NCBI GenBank assembly: GCA_018806985.1
Contig: JADANN010000409.1
Coordinates: forward strand, 248,001-312,000
Reading direction: 5' to 3'
DNA length: 64,000 nt
From: Angiostrongylus vasorum
Taxonomy: Eukaryota > Nematoda > Chromadorea > Rhabditida > Metastrongylidae
Part shown: positions 45,854-57,692 of the stretch, one piece after another
Layout: every line of letters starts with the position of its first letter
Position numbering within the stretch: the stretch's first letter is position 1
Notes under the pieces: model-generated
What the model was told of the DNA's origin: nothing
Databases searched by the model: none
What the model saw: the letters and a program-made list of their open reading frames with translations, nothing else
Program-made: the position numbers and the translations under genes

Positions 45854-46464
45854 CTGTTTCACTATGGTCCATTTCGTAAATATACTGCTATTTGCATTTG
45901 GACGTATTTCCCAGCTTATGTCGAGTATCTTTCAGTATTTTTTTTATATGCACAGATTTCATAAAATAGCTATGATCCGTCATAGGGGTTAAAGTGAAAT
46001 AACAGTTAATTGTTAGTCAAATTACCGGTCAATGAACTTTCTCAAAAAAACGTTCTATATAAATCATTAAGTGCACAGAAAAGCTTTTCTGACTCCATTT
46101 CTATAGCTTTGATCTGCTGTCGAGTAGCTATGGAATGAGCATATATAGTCCGGTAAAATTACTCTGGAACCCATTAAACTCAAAATGAACACATAGTAAA
46201 AGCCTACATTTCATTCCAGAGCCTTGCAACTAGCAAACCTAGAAGAGATATCTCTTAAGGTAGCAAACCTTACTACTATTCACAAAGGCTACTGACTACT
46301 CGTCACGACGAGCTAATGAAGTTGATGTGGCGCGGGATTCTGCTTAGTATAGCCATGCTAGGGCTTTGCCAAGTCGTCAGCGCAGGCATTTTCCAACGTT
46401 TGTGAAGCGGCAGTAAATTTGCCAACTTGTGACTATGTTCCTATGAGGTGGTCTGTGTTACTAA
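45854..46464. other. Unannotated
   Basis: No recognised feature. A final malonyl-CoA decarboxylase exon would be expected somewhere downstream of 47318 on the minus strand, but I found none here. Confidence 0.3.
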
Positions 46465-46853
46465 CTTACTTGGGTACTTGGATGGCCCGTCCTCACTGAT
46501 TGTGCCGTACCCCAGCACAACCTCTCTTTTCGGAGTTTTGCTGGTTTAGCCATTGTGGTTCTCTGGAATTCCGAGATGAGTCTGGCCAAAGTCTGCCCCA
46601 GGTCGTCACCACCACATGCAGTCGCCGTCCTTGTGGATCACAGGGAAATTTGTTACCGCGCGACTAGTTTGATACCAAGACGGTGGTGGATACTGATATT
46701 GGTTTACTCTTAGCTGAGCTTCCTGATGGAAACGCCGGACTCCTTCTCAGCTTGGGAAGACCCTGCTAGGACGATGAATTTCCCGGCTGTACAGCGCAGT
46801 CCGACACCCAGTAACACCTCCCAGCCACGATGAGGCGGTAAACCGTTAGGAGG
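46465..46853 (-). repeat. Repeat family A
   Basis: Inverted, full length: from TTGGGTACTTGGATGGCCCG to GATGAGGCGGTAAACCGTTA. Preceded by ACTTACTT, the tandem-tail form. Confidence 0.9.
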
Positions 46854-47094
46854 GACTGTGTTACTAGTGTATATTTACTCTTGTCTGTGCCTTCAAAGAC
46901 ACTACACTGCGGTGAACCCCATTTTGAATCGCGCTCTACGTCCAGAAACGTTTCCCATCCCTGCCTCCCCCACACATGACTATTGAAACAGTGTATTGAA
47001 GAAACCTTATCAGAAAGGTTTTTAGACTATGTGATCAAAATGTAGTAAATGCTTCAGCATGGTAAGTGCCTTTGAAATGGAAACCATGCTTACT

Positions 47095-47240
47095 ATTTCC
47101 ACGATCGACTTTCTACTAACCTCGGTATTGATCAAATAATTCTTTACATTCCTGTTGAGCAAATTCTAGGTGTTATTTTATTCTTTACTCAAGAATAAGC
47201 TGACATTCCTGCTCATTTCGCCGTCCTCGGAGCCACTTTA
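47095..47240 (-). repeat. Penelope-type terminus
   Basis: Minus strand: a core-like GGCTCCGAGGACGGCGAAAT, degraded GAAA, TGTCAGC, then GAGTAAAGAATAAAATAACA and GATCAATACCGAGGTTAGTA. It matches the order seen at 31.62-31.75 kb. Confidence 0.6.
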
Positions 47241-47317
47241 GAGCCGCTTTCTTAGAAACCACGCATTTGCTCAAAAGGAATTTGAAGAATCGTGCTTGAT
47301 ATGTTTATAAAACCTAC

Positions 47318-49176
47318 CTATAATTAACCATAATTCCAATACTGTTGTTCAATCCGCGATCGCTTGTGTCACCCATCCAATTCAACCTGTATATTTCAGC
47401 ACCATTTTTTAGATGAAAGTTGGCTGAAAAAGAAATATTCATTATCTTCCAAAGGTAAAATCATAAATCAAATTAAAGGATAAAGCATGAAGCTTCCAGC
47501 GTTCATTAATTCCTTAAGGATGCACCATGCATTCAACTTCATTAAACATTATTGGAGGTGACTGAGTGCATATCAGGGCTTTACAATGACTAGCGGTGGC
47601 CTACCGACGTATTGAGATGTATGATGCTACCCTCCCAGACAGGTCTGGCACCATTTTCCTGAACCCGGTGGAATGGATGGTTTGGTGAGCTTGGGGTGCC
47701 AGATCCAACCTATGTGTACTGCAGGGCCCCTCTAACCACAGCGCTACACGCGCCGCATAAATCAAATTAGTGCGACTCATAAGACCCAATGGACTAAAAT
47801 CGCACCACAAGAAGTCTAGATGATCGAAAATATTTTCAGAAAATAGCATACCTACGGAGTTTAAAGCAAATCCATTTTGTCGTCTCGAACAAAGATAATG
47901 GCCACAAGAACGAAGGAAAACATATTTCAACATCTCTATCTCTTTCAGCGACACTTTTACATACGTCAACAGCTAAAGTAACAAAACAGAAGTTTATTTC
48001 GTCAAGGAACATGACGCTTGCGCCCTCACTAAAATTTCGGTACAAACTTTAAATTCGATCCCGATCATAAATTTCAGTTGGATAACGTTGATTAAACTAT
48101 AGCTCTATAAAATTGATAGGTAGGGTGCAAAACTTCGAAAACCTACTCAAACTGATCAGTTGAAGTTCGTGAAATATTCAGAAACCTACAGATACCCCTC
48201 GCAAGAGCATTTCCTTCAAATATTTAACCAAAAAAATTATAGGTATAACAAATCGGACCCTTATTAGAATTTCCGCTGCCTGTTCAGTAGTAACGGACCT
48301 TCCTGCAAAGTCTGAAATCTTCCGAAGTATGGTCTCGTCAATTATGGACTCTGAATAAAAGTTAAATTGCACATCAACCTGCTTTCGGAAATAGTTACCA
48401 TCTAGTAAGGAAATGTCTTATCAAAAAAAAACCGCAAACCAGACAACGAGCTTCCATGTAAGTTCCGCAGCATCCACGTTCGAAACCCCGGAATCGGTGA
48501 TAACGTGGAATGTGTTCGAATATACGGAAGTTCAGAATGAAGAAGTCTCGCAACAGTTTTGATCAGCATGTTCCCCAGATCGATTCCGGACAATCCTAAA
48601 CTTTGCACATGGCGAATAATATCTAAATAGAAAAAAAAAACGCTTGAATTTTGACGAAACGTCGGTTACTTGTTGTAGAAGCTGACACGATTTCCCACGT
48701 GTAGCAGGACGTAGTAACTAAATGCTTCGGAGAATCTTCAGCTTATCACCTTTTTTCAAATGCCACCGCATTTTTCGGGAAAAACAGGCTAAAAACAACA
48801 CAGACTTTGCCATTAAGTCTAGAGATTGCAATGCTATTTTGTCCCGCGTTACAAAACCCATACGACAGGAAAGTGGTCTTCGATTGAAAAAAATTATTGC
48901 ACAACAAAACAACTGGTGAAGAGAACGATGTCCATTCAAACAAATCTGTTTAGACAGGAAATTTCGGAAGATCCTTTGGAAGGAAACTATGCCCAATATC
49001 CACTTTGTTTTGCTCCATCGTTTATGTGGCTACAAGACATCGCACTGCGTTATAAGTATCAAGAACCGTAGTGCTTTTTTTATATACAAAATAAGTAATA
49101 TTGATCTCACGACCTTAAAAGCAACACTGAAGACGATTTTACTTCGAGTAAGGATGAACATCTCATGTGGTACTTA

Positions 49177-49218
<42 letters not shown>

Positions 49219-52200
49219 CATGTGTATACATGCATATATATGTATAAGCATGTGTATATGTATGTATAGCTCCCAACGGTTTACCGCTTCATGGTGGCTA
49301 GGTGTTCCTGGCTGTCGGGCTGCGATGTAAAGCGGAAGGATTCGTCACCACGGCACGGTTTTCAAAGCTGAGAAGGAGTCCAGTGTTTCCGTCACGAAAC
49401 CCAGCTAAGAGTAAACCAATACCAGCATCCACTATCGTCCTTGTATCAAACTGGTCGCATAGTGGCAAATCTCCCTCCGATCCACAAGAGCGGCGACTGC
49501 ATGTGGTGGTAAGGAACTAAGGCAGACTTTGGCTAGGCCGATCTCGGAACTCCAGGGACCAATAACGGCTAAACCAGCAAAACTCCGAAAAGTAGAAATT
49601 GTGCTGGGGCCCGTACAACCAGTGAAGACGGGCCGTCTAAGCACCCAAGTACGTAAGCAATTTAATAACACGAAGTGTGTAATGTGTTTAAGCATTTATG
49701 CCTGAGTCTACTATTCGAAGCAAGTATGTTGAACCAGAAACAGTTAACCTAATGACTTTTCATTACTGCTGAAAAACTTAACGCAACTGAGATCTATACG
49801 GGAAATCCACCTGGTTGTGTCGCTGTTATGGAATAATAGATCGCCGTAGTGCACTCATCTTCGGGTGAATCCAAATGCTCACAATTCATGATGCTCTGCA
49901 CATTATCGGCGATGTCATTGAGCAGGGCCACGTAAACAATAACTAATGGCTCCCTTGGCATTGCCTCATGAGAAAAGTAGTAACACCTAGAAAATCGAAG
50001 AAGATGGGACTAGTTTTCGACAATTATTTATATTTAGAGCTTTCTTGCGAAGCTAGTTCATTTCCAAATGATAGTCCCTCAAATAAAAAGGAACATCAGC
50101 AATACAATAAGATTGAAGGTTGAACACATCTTGATCTAAACGGCTGATACAGCTGCAAAAATAGACTGATCAATTAAGAGGATTGCCGGTAAACACATCT
50201 GTAGCCCGACATGGACTCACTTGTATCCTCACAATACTAAGCGCCAAAAATTCTGTTCGTCGTAGCGTAAACTACCAACACTGTGTTGTACTACTTCTCT
50301 TCCAGAACAGCGACAGGGCTGTAGTCTCAAGCTATACATTGGCTCGAAAGATATAAATTGATCACAATGCTACACAGTTTCAAAACATTCCAGGCTACAT
50401 CGAATTCTCGATAGCTATGGCACGGCAAAATTCCTGCAGCACATGGCATTCGCTGAGCTCAGTGCATGTGGTCTCAAATACCTCTTCAAAAAAAGACCAC
50501 CTTTTTTGTTTGTCGCTATGTAACTTGGTCATTACTGAGTAGTGTGATCAGTAGCTTGCGCCTTTCATTTTCTACGTATCCTCCACTTTCTGTTATGTAC
50601 TTTTAAACATCCTATCCCTTGTGTGGAGCGTGTGCCGCAATGGTCGGAGCCGCCCTGCAAAATACACATAGAATTAATCCCGGCGCTCATGGCCCATCAA
50701 GCCTTCCATCTCTCCGGGGTCGGCAAATTGCTACCAGACTTGTCTGGGAGGATAGCAGCACTGGCTCGATACATCGGTAGGCCACCGCGAATCATTTTAA
50801 AGACCAGATATGCATTCAATCATCTCCAAACGATGCTTAATTAAGTCGAATGCATGGCGCATCCCTCAGGGATTGATCAACGCCGAGAGGTCCATGTTTT
50901 TATTCCTTGTGTATAATTGAAAACACATTTTCCACCAAGCCACGTGCTGTTATTCGCAACGACACCTAATTCGGGGCGTCTGCAGTTTGGGATGATGTCT
51001 AAATTTTTGTCGAGAGGAGCATGAACATATGTGACCTATGTCGGCTAAAGCGCCCATCACGGTAAGGACATCAAATACACCTCTCCCAACAAAATGTATT
51101 ATTGCGTTGACAGACAAGGAAAGCAATCGCCGCAAGACTCCGTACTCTTAAGTGCGAAGATGTATTATCTTCGTCACTTGCCCAAAGTCCTCGTTGCTGG
51201 AGTCAACGAATCTCGTCCAGAAAGGTTTCTGCAGTTTTGTATAGAAAACAGTTCTTCTCAGCTGATGACTGAACAATGTTTCTGTGTTGAGGAATCTACT
51301 GAACACAAAAAGTGAGAAAGAAAAAAAACTGCGCAAAGAAATATCTGCGATTACCGAAGTCACGTGCGATGTATGTTGGCCAAAGTGCTCTGGCAGATCT
51401 GGGGAGTACGAGTCATACAAACATTGTTGATTACTAGGTAGAACCAACCTTCTGAGATTCCCTAGACGCCTCATGAGGTCAGAAGGACCCTTTACAGGAT
51501 GGACTGCTTCGTGGTTTGCTACCTAAAAGACTATTTGCGAGTTTCTGAATCCCAAGTGGGCTTTGAACATATATATATGTGTCTAAAAAATATCTTACAA
51601 AGAATACCCAGAAAATTAAGGGGTTAACAAAATACATGAAACAAGCCCCTACAAAAAACAACTGGATACTTGATACTTGAACGGCCCGTCCTCACTGGTT
51701 GTGCGGGGCCCAGCATAATCTCGCTATTGTGGTGTGGTTCTCTGGAATCCCGAGGTCAGCCTGGCCAAAGCCTGCCCCAGGTCTTCACCACCACAGGCAG
51801 TCGCAGCCCTTGTGGATCAGGGGGGAGATTTGCCACCTTGCGACTTTAATTCCAGGAAGGCGGTGGATCCTGGTATTGGTTTACTATAAAAAAAACCAAC
51901 TAAACAAAGATTCACCTTATAAAGAATATCACCTGGGGATTGCCAAGTCAGTCTTTCTAGTTTGACATTACTCTGACAGAACCACACGAGGAGAAGTTCC
52001 CGTGCTGACTCTTCAAGACGGTGCAGCAGAGAGGCCACAGTTTTATCGTTCTCAGTTTTCATCAGCGCCAAAAAAATGTATCCGGCATAAACTGATGTAC
52101 TCGAGAACCAGAGAAATTCAGAGCTACTAACCAGTAAATTAGCTCTCATATCACAGATTTGTTTTACGCCATCTGAGAGGTTCCCAATTGATCGAAGAAG

Positions 52201-53676
52201 TCTAAAGTGTACTGGAGTGGCAGCCTCACGTACCTCATGCGCTAAGTTTGGATTCTGAAATATAAAGCTATAAAAGTAGAATTAGTAGAGATTTATTCCA
52301 TAAACTACCATAAGAAAATACGCATGGTTTGCATGGTTTGTCTTTCCTGATGAGTCGGTACTATGCTATTCATCTCTATATCTATCTTACATTTTAACCT
52401 AATCCGACTTGTGTCACTTTTTAACTGGATTTGGTCCGCGATTGCTTTACAAACTCATTGGCAAAATGAGCTTTCTACGAATGCAAAAACTATAACCACA
52501 ATGATGATAAGATATTTGCAAAAGCCTGGATCGCAGTGGCCTGCGGTGGGCATCGAATCCGCTATTACCCTTTCCAGCGGTTAACGTTTCCACCATTTCC
52601 ACCACCAAACTATGCCTTCGTTTCACCTTCCTCCTTTCGCCTTCCATTTTGCAAATATCTCAGCATCATTGTTGTTATGTTCCACATTATACCCTGCTAT
52701 GAAAAAGAATAGACATAACGTAAAAAGTAACAAAATATATAATTTGTAGAAACTTAGAATGCTATCGAATGTACAAGAGACCTACTTTCTGGTAAGGAAC
52801 TGGTTATCCCATCTTAAAATTTCCACTAATAAAACCCAATCTTTTGATTGGTCACCATCTATAGGATATATCCGTTTCTATTAACCTCGCCGTTAGACTA
52901 TGTTGTTTTCTTTTCCAGAAATCGCTAGGTTGCTATACAGCTTACGTTTAATTCTGTACAAAAACACATACAACACCGCAGTAGCTCACGTTTCGGCAGC
53001 ACCGCCTTCTTCAGAGCCTAGAAGGGTATATTGATAAGTAATGTACTAGGCTAAAACGCTTGGCCTAGTACCTTAGGTATCGCTATACCCATCAAGACTC
53101 TGAAGAAGGCGATACTAACGAAACGTCAGCTACTTCCATGTTGCATGTGTTTTTGTACGAAAGTAAACGTGTGTGTACAGGGTTTTTTATTTATGTGAAT
53201 ATGCGTCAGTAGCAAAAATGAAGTGCAAATATACCGGGCCAGTGGTCCCTATACACTGGATTCATGTGTGCAGAACAAGCCGATTATCTACATACAGGCA
53301 CTCACCATAGGCAAACAGCTAATGGGTAGGGTCCCTTGCACAAGATAGACTGGTAAGCACTACGTTCAAAAAAAGGTATTTATTTAATGTCGATGTAATC
53401 CCCACATGAGCAGCTCTTCGAACTGTAAAACTAACCTCACTGACAAGGCTTATCTCTACAATTTCGACACCAAGAGTGTAGAATGTGTCTCTTGAAGATG
53501 AAGTACGTAAATAGATTACAGGAAATAAAATGAAACACAAGCCTTGTTATAAATAGAAATGGCGTTGCTTAATGCCTCTAGATCTGGTCCACAATTCGTT
53601 GCGATGTTGAGCAAAAGATCTCTTTTATACTCAGCATCGCCGGAAGAGTAGGATTCAATCACTTGTTTCCTGCAGC
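47318..53676 (-). CDS. mlcd-1: Malonyl-CoA decarboxylase (5' and 3' coding ends not found)
   Basis: Exons in transcript order: 53676-53539, 53488-53436, 52254-52132, 52050-51916, 51522-51449, 49986-49811, 48622-48440, 48350-48259, 47972-47852, 47423-47318; phases agree at the later junctions. The enzyme converts malonyl-CoA to acetyl-CoA and CO2, acting in mitochondria, peroxisomes and cytosol and so relieving inhibition of fatty-acid oxidation. Family landmarks in order: helical N-domain ([18 protein letters not shown]), [60 protein letters not shown] (holding the conserved Ser) and [20 protein letters not shown] with the conserved His, then [10 protein letters not shown]. Length found is about 390 residues; the family runs 440-490, so the first 20-40 and last about 35 residues are missing from my model. 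Weakest joins: 53539 to 53488 and 52132 to 52050. Confidence 0.88.
47472..47757 (-). mobile_element. SINE family B in a malonyl-CoA decarboxylase intron
   Basis: Inverted relative to the window, same strand as the gene, lying between exons 47972-47852 and 47423-47318. Tail AAAGGATAAAGCATG at 47475; head GGCGCGTGTAGCGCTGTGGT. Confidence 0.85.
49180..49215. repeat. (AT)n microsatellite
   Basis: About 35 bp of AT repeats grading into TATG/TGTA-rich sequence to about 49268, inside a malonyl-CoA decarboxylase intron and directly before a family A element. Confidence 0.9.
49270..49655 (+). repeat. Repeat family A, antisense in a malonyl-CoA decarboxylase intron
   Basis: From CCCAACGGTTTACCGCTTCA to GGGCCGTCTAAGCACCCAAG with a GTACGTAAG tail. 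It is opposite in strand to the host gene. Confidence 0.85.
50625..50908 (+). mobile_element. SINE family B, antisense in a malonyl-CoA decarboxylase intron
   Basis: Head GAGCGTGTGCCGCAATGGTC; box B changed (GAATTAATCCC); body nearly identical to the copy at 44.5 kb over CGATACATCGGTAGGCCACC. Confidence 0.85.
51663..51888 (-). repeat. Repeat family A, head truncated
   Basis: Inverted copy from ACTTGATACTTGAACGGCCC to GGTATTGGTTTACTATAA; the outer 170 bp (head side) are missing. Its broken edge lies about 28 bp from the malonyl-CoA decarboxylase exon that ends at 51916. Confidence 0.85.
52480..52730 (-). mobile_element. SINE family D in a malonyl-CoA decarboxylase intron
   Basis: Inverted: ATAACCACAATGATGATAAG, GGGCATCGAATCCGC (box B), a degraded head TTTCCACCACCAAACTATGC. 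A further tail-like block GCAAATATCTCAGCATCATT follows to 52730, as if a second partial copy lies in the other direction. Confidence 0.6.
52985..53135. repeat. Head-to-head pair of Penelope-type termini
   Basis: A minus-strand core at 52987-53025 (CTGAAGA, stem, GAAA, CGTGAGC) faces away from a plus-strand core at 53098-53130 (CTGAAGA, stem, GAAA, CGTCAGC). The 70 bp between contains its own short inverted repeat (GTACTAGGC / GCCTAGTAC). It lies inside a malonyl-CoA decarboxylase intron. Confidence 0.6.
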
Positions 53677-54030
53677 CTGCATAAAGGTAAATACTGTTTT
53701 AAAGGAACATTTTCACCGAACCCTAGACACCCTAGAAAACAAGTATTAAGTAGATATTAGTTACTTTAAAGTCTTCACAGGAAATTCTCTGAAACTACTG
53801 CCTTTCTAGCGAGGCATTCTAGAATTCAAAAGTAATGCGCATAAGCGCTCCTGAAGGCGATAGAAGGGGTGATAATGCTTCACATCTTTCAGTCAGCGCC
53901 ACCGCCAAAGGACTAGGTTCCATAAGTGAACGTCCCACGTTCAAGCTTCTTGGACAAACAATGGCATCGAACTTCACAGCTAACCTTAATGATACTCTTC
54001 TCTAGGTGTTCAAGCATACTAGCCCATGTT
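53677..54030. other. Expected 5' end of malonyl-CoA decarboxylase; nothing confirmed
   Basis: The first coding exon of the minus-strand decarboxylase should lie at or above this stretch. I found no convincing ATG exon. Confidence 0.3.
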
Positions 54031-54420
54031 TACTTACTTGGATAGTTGAACGGTCCGTCCCCACTAGTTGTGTGGGCCCTAGCACAATCTCCATTTTTCC
54101 GGAGTTTTGCTGGTTTAGCTATCGTGTTCCCCTGGAGTCCCGAGGTCAGCCTGGCCGAAGTCTGTCTCAGGTCGTCACCCCACGGCCAGTCACCGCTCTC
54201 ATGGTTCAGAGGAAACTATGCCACCATGTGACTAGTTTGATATCAGGACGGTGGTTGATCCTGGTATTGGTATTGGTTTACACTTAGCTAGGCTTCCTGA
54301 TGGAAAAATCGGGCTCCCTCTTAGCTTGGGAGACCCTGCCGGGGTGATCAATCCCCCGGCTGTAGATCTCACCCCTATACCCAGGAGCACCTCTCAGTCA
54401 CGATGAAGCGGTAAGCTCTT
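54031..54420 (-). repeat. Repeat family A
   Basis: Inverted full-length copy, from TTACTTACTTGGATAGTTGA to CACGATGAAGCGGTAAGCTC, with a duplicated TGGTATT unit near 54263. Confidence 0.85.
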
Positions 54421-55320
54421 TTGAGGAGCCGAATTTTTATACCTATCCAAAAACAAAAGACCGATGAACGAGTACATTGTGGCTTTAGTTAGACTGAGGC
54501 TGACCGGCCAGTAAAGACTTCGATGTCATTAACAACAACAGTCCATCTTGATGGTAAAAAAAACCGACGACAATGTTCCCCAAAAGACTGCAATGTAATA
54601 AGACGTAAGAGTCCCTACTATCAGTGATCGCATCCAAAAATATTCCAAGTTGAAAATTGAATAATTATGATTACAAATTAGTCTGCGTACCTTTGGAAAA
54701 ACTCTTTATAGCTCCAGCTGCCAATTTTGCTACAAAGGATTCGATTTTATTCCAAAAACTCTCCTATTGAGCACTGCTTCATCCACGCTCTTCTTTCTTT
54801 CCACGAATAAAGTTAACGAGAGTAACGACTATAAGAGTATGGTACTGTCCAGCTCAACTTTGCGAAGGCGTTGTGCACAAAGAAGTTCTTAGAAATACCA
54901 CTTATACTGAACGGTATGGATAGTACGTAGTCTACCACGTATGTCTTTGTTTCATGTCAACTTTACCAATGACTAGAAGAAAGACGACAGCACGAGAACT
55001 TACTCTGTCCTTAAACAGATTCCGAGGAAGAAAAAAAAGAAGGACATTCCACCCTATATCTTCTTCGAATACACATTTCTTCTTGGTTTGGATTGTCTCA
55101 AAGAAGTGGATACTATCCAAGAAAACGCAAGGCCGGCCGAATAGTTATTCAGGACCACTTCAAGACGACTCTAGGACTAAAACAGCTTCTTCAAATAAGA
55201 AACCAATCCTGAGTATGAACATTCTTTGACGACCGAAGACTGGAGATGCTCTTCTACTCCTAATAAGTTTGCGTTAGCAGGTAAGATGCGACAAAAACTA
55301 TTACAAGATAATCCTGTTGA
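54421..55320. other. Unannotated
   Basis: No gene or repeat recognised. Open frames around 54954-55229 on both strands have no motif. Confidence 0.3.
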
Positions 55321-55321
55321 C

Positions 55322-55495
55322 CGGTGATTGCTGATGGCACTAGTAGATAGAAAACTAGCTCGAAGAAAGTCGAAACGAAGGACCAGTATGGTGTGGTGGT
55401 GAACGCTTTAGCCCCTGGAAAGGGATCACCACCGCAGACATTTGTGGTCCTGAGTTTCGCAAATAGCTCGGCTTCATTGTGGTCGTATTTCAATA
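55322..55495 (+). mobile_element. SINE family D
   Basis: Direct copy: GCTGATGGCACTAGTAGATA, head AGTATGGTGTGGTGGTGAAC; the B-box segment is partly deleted (AAAGGGATCACCACCGC); end block GTTTCGCAAATAGCTCGGC. Confidence 0.7.
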
Positions 55496-56535
55496 GAGAC
55501 TCCAACGACCAACGTATGGTATGACGGACAACGCCTATCAGCTTGTGTCTTTTACTGGCAGTAATGGAATCCTCATACTGCAGAAATCACGGGAGTTTGA
55601 GGAAGAATAAGAAGCGGATAGGGCGTTAGTGGAGATATGCAGAACTAAGTATACCCCCAGCAACCAACTATACTTCGACTTCATTCGTTCAGCAAATAAC
55701 TCTGCATGACAAACGACTAGCACCACCCAAATCCAACAGAACGATTCAGTCATGCAATGAGTTGGAAGGGAAAACCCATGATTGATGTAACATTCTTTCA
55801 GTTTGAAGTCAGAAAATGTGAAAACATCATCGCACCAGGTACTGGTAACTTGTCGTCCTACTGTTCAGCCTTCTCAGTACTTCCGTTAATTCCTTCGAAT
55901 CCGCACAGAGTGATCGTAACGTCAGCACTAACGAATTGAACAACTTCATTCGGATATGCGGCATCATCCTGGTCAAACCCTCAGATTTTTCGTGGTAAAC
56001 TATGAGGCCAACCACTACGATAAAGATGCCAGCTAACTTTAAACAATCGCATTCCTATCATATCAAATTTCACAATCATTAGCATATGCGTAATATACTC
56101 GACGTTGTACGTAGTTGCACTAACAACGTTGTACTAGTCGACTACTGGTTAACTTGTGGAACCAAAGTAGTTTCTGCCGATTTCCTCTCAGCTTTTCTGT
56201 CTTTTGGGACTAGCAATGTGATGTTGTGTGCGTTCTTTTGTTTATTTGTTTGTTGAAATAAACGTTGGATCACCTGTGAACGCTGTCCTATCAAAGGAAC
56301 TGCTCCAATGTGGTCCATTAACCATTTTTATCACGAATTTTAAGCTTTAAAGATCTACGTAGGCGTGTTATGTCCTCACAATTAGAGCTATTCCATGAGG
56401 GATAAAAAACAAGATGTTGAAATCGACGTTCTTCTCTTGGTGTTGCCTATTTGTCTCCTCTGCTTCGTTACTGTGGTTTCCTTCCTTGGAAATACAGAAA
56501 ACTTGTCCTCAACTGTTTTCAAAACTGAATTTTAT
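55496..56535. other. Unannotated; fragment of repeat family E near 56.16-56.30 kb
   Basis: A minus-strand frame starting at ATG 55753 has a signal-like hydrophobic start and 71 codons but no known family. The stretch 56160-56300 (GTTGAAATAAACG, GGATCACCTGTGAACGCTGT) resembles family E at 36.3-36.5 kb. Confidence 0.3.
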
Positions 56536-56539
56536 TTGT

Positions 56540-56765
56540 TCTCTATATTCTTGTTGAGCAAACACGAGGTGTTACTTTATTCTTTATTTCGTTAAAGCTG
56601 ACGTTTCGGCGGATTTCGCCTTTCTGAGAGCGTGGAAAGGTCAAGTTGACAGCTGTTCGGCCAACACCATAACCAAACAGAGAAAACGCTAAACCAAGAT
56701 TTCAATCACATTGAACACAGAACAGCTTCTTTGCACACTCACCGCTTTCTGCTTTCTATTAGAAA
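56540..56765 (-). repeat. Penelope element 3' region, second copy
   Basis: Reverse complement of the 31.49-31.70 kb region: hammerhead-like core at 56597-56628 (minus strand CTCAGAAAGGCGAAATCCGC, GAAA, CGTCAGC) and the upstream block GTTTTCTCTGTTTGGTTATG. Confirms this is a dispersed element end. Confidence 0.7.
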
Positions 56766-56865
56766 TTGAATTTTATTTGGTCTAGCTTGAATAATCTGGC
56801 TTTTTTTTATTCACAAGCCTAAAGGTTGTTGTTATAAGGCTTTATTATAACTAAATTTTTTGGCG

Positions 56866-57175
56866 CCTCCTAACGGTTTACCGCCTCATCGTGGCTGGGA
56901 GGTGTTCCTGAGTGTCGGACTGCGATGTACAGCGGGGGGATTTATCCCCCGACAAGGTCTCCCAAGCTGAGAAGGAGGTCGGTATTTCCATCACGAAGCC
57001 TAACTGAGAGTAAATCAATACGAGGATCCACCACCGTCCTGCTATGCAGACTTTGGCTAGGCGGCCTCGGGACTCCAGGCAACCACAGTGGCCAAGCCAG
57101 CAATGCTCCGAAAAATGGAGATTGTACTAGGTTCTGCACAATCAATGAGGGCATGCCGTCCAACTATCCAAGCAA
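56866..57175 (+). repeat. Repeat family A, internally deleted
   Basis: Head intact (TAACGGTTTACCGCCTCATC). About 80 bp covering the CTAGTCGCATGGTGGCAAAT block are missing at 57041. Ends ATGCCGTCCAACTATCCAAG. Confidence 0.85.
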
Positions 57176-57454
57176 GTGAATTTTCGACGACAGCGCTTCG
57201 ACCACAGAGCCAGTGATCTCTGTTCGCTCAACGGAAACAAGTAATGTCGTATATCTCTTTCAACAAGTTCATGAAAGAGTCTGAGCACTGAGCTGGTGGT
57301 CTTTCCTGGGTATACGTTATATCTCTTCGACCACAGTTCCAAACAGATTGTGCAGAGCTGAAGTCTCTATGTCACATCACATGTTCGATTTTCGACAAGT
57401 TATGGAGAAGGTACTACCAGTAGAACCAGGAAGAAGTAGAAGAAGAATAAATGT
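57176..57454. other. Unannotated
   Basis: Contains a direct duplicate of TTCGACCACAG (57197 and 57337) about 140 bp apart, but no recognised gene or repeat. Confidence 0.3.
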
Positions 57455-57692
57455 GGAACCAATACCAGGATCTATCACCATCCTGATGTCAAACTAGTCG
57501 CATGGTGGCAAATTTCACTTTGATACACAGAGGCGGTGGCTGCGTGTGGTGGTGACGACCTGGGGGCAGAACTTGGCTGGGATGACCCTGCTACTGGAGA
57601 GAAACACAATGACTAAACCAGGAAGGCTCCGAAATAGAAATTTTGCTGGGGCCCGCACAACCAGTGAGGACGTGTCATCCAAGTGTTCATGT
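57455..57692 (+). repeat. Repeat family A, head truncated
   Basis: Starts inside the element at GGAACCAATACCAGGATCTA and ends GTGTCATCCAAGTGTTCATG. It may be the missing part of an element broken from the copy at 56.9 kb, or a separate insertion. Confidence 0.8.

Noticed and set aside
48722..48919. Basic plus-strand open frame inside the malonyl-CoA decarboxylase intron
   Set aside because: No splice-compatible ends or family match; overlapping minus frames are equally open.
55538..55753. 71-codon minus-strand frame with signal-like start
   Set aside because: No splice context, family or neighbouring exon supports it; kept only as a note under the unannotated stretch.
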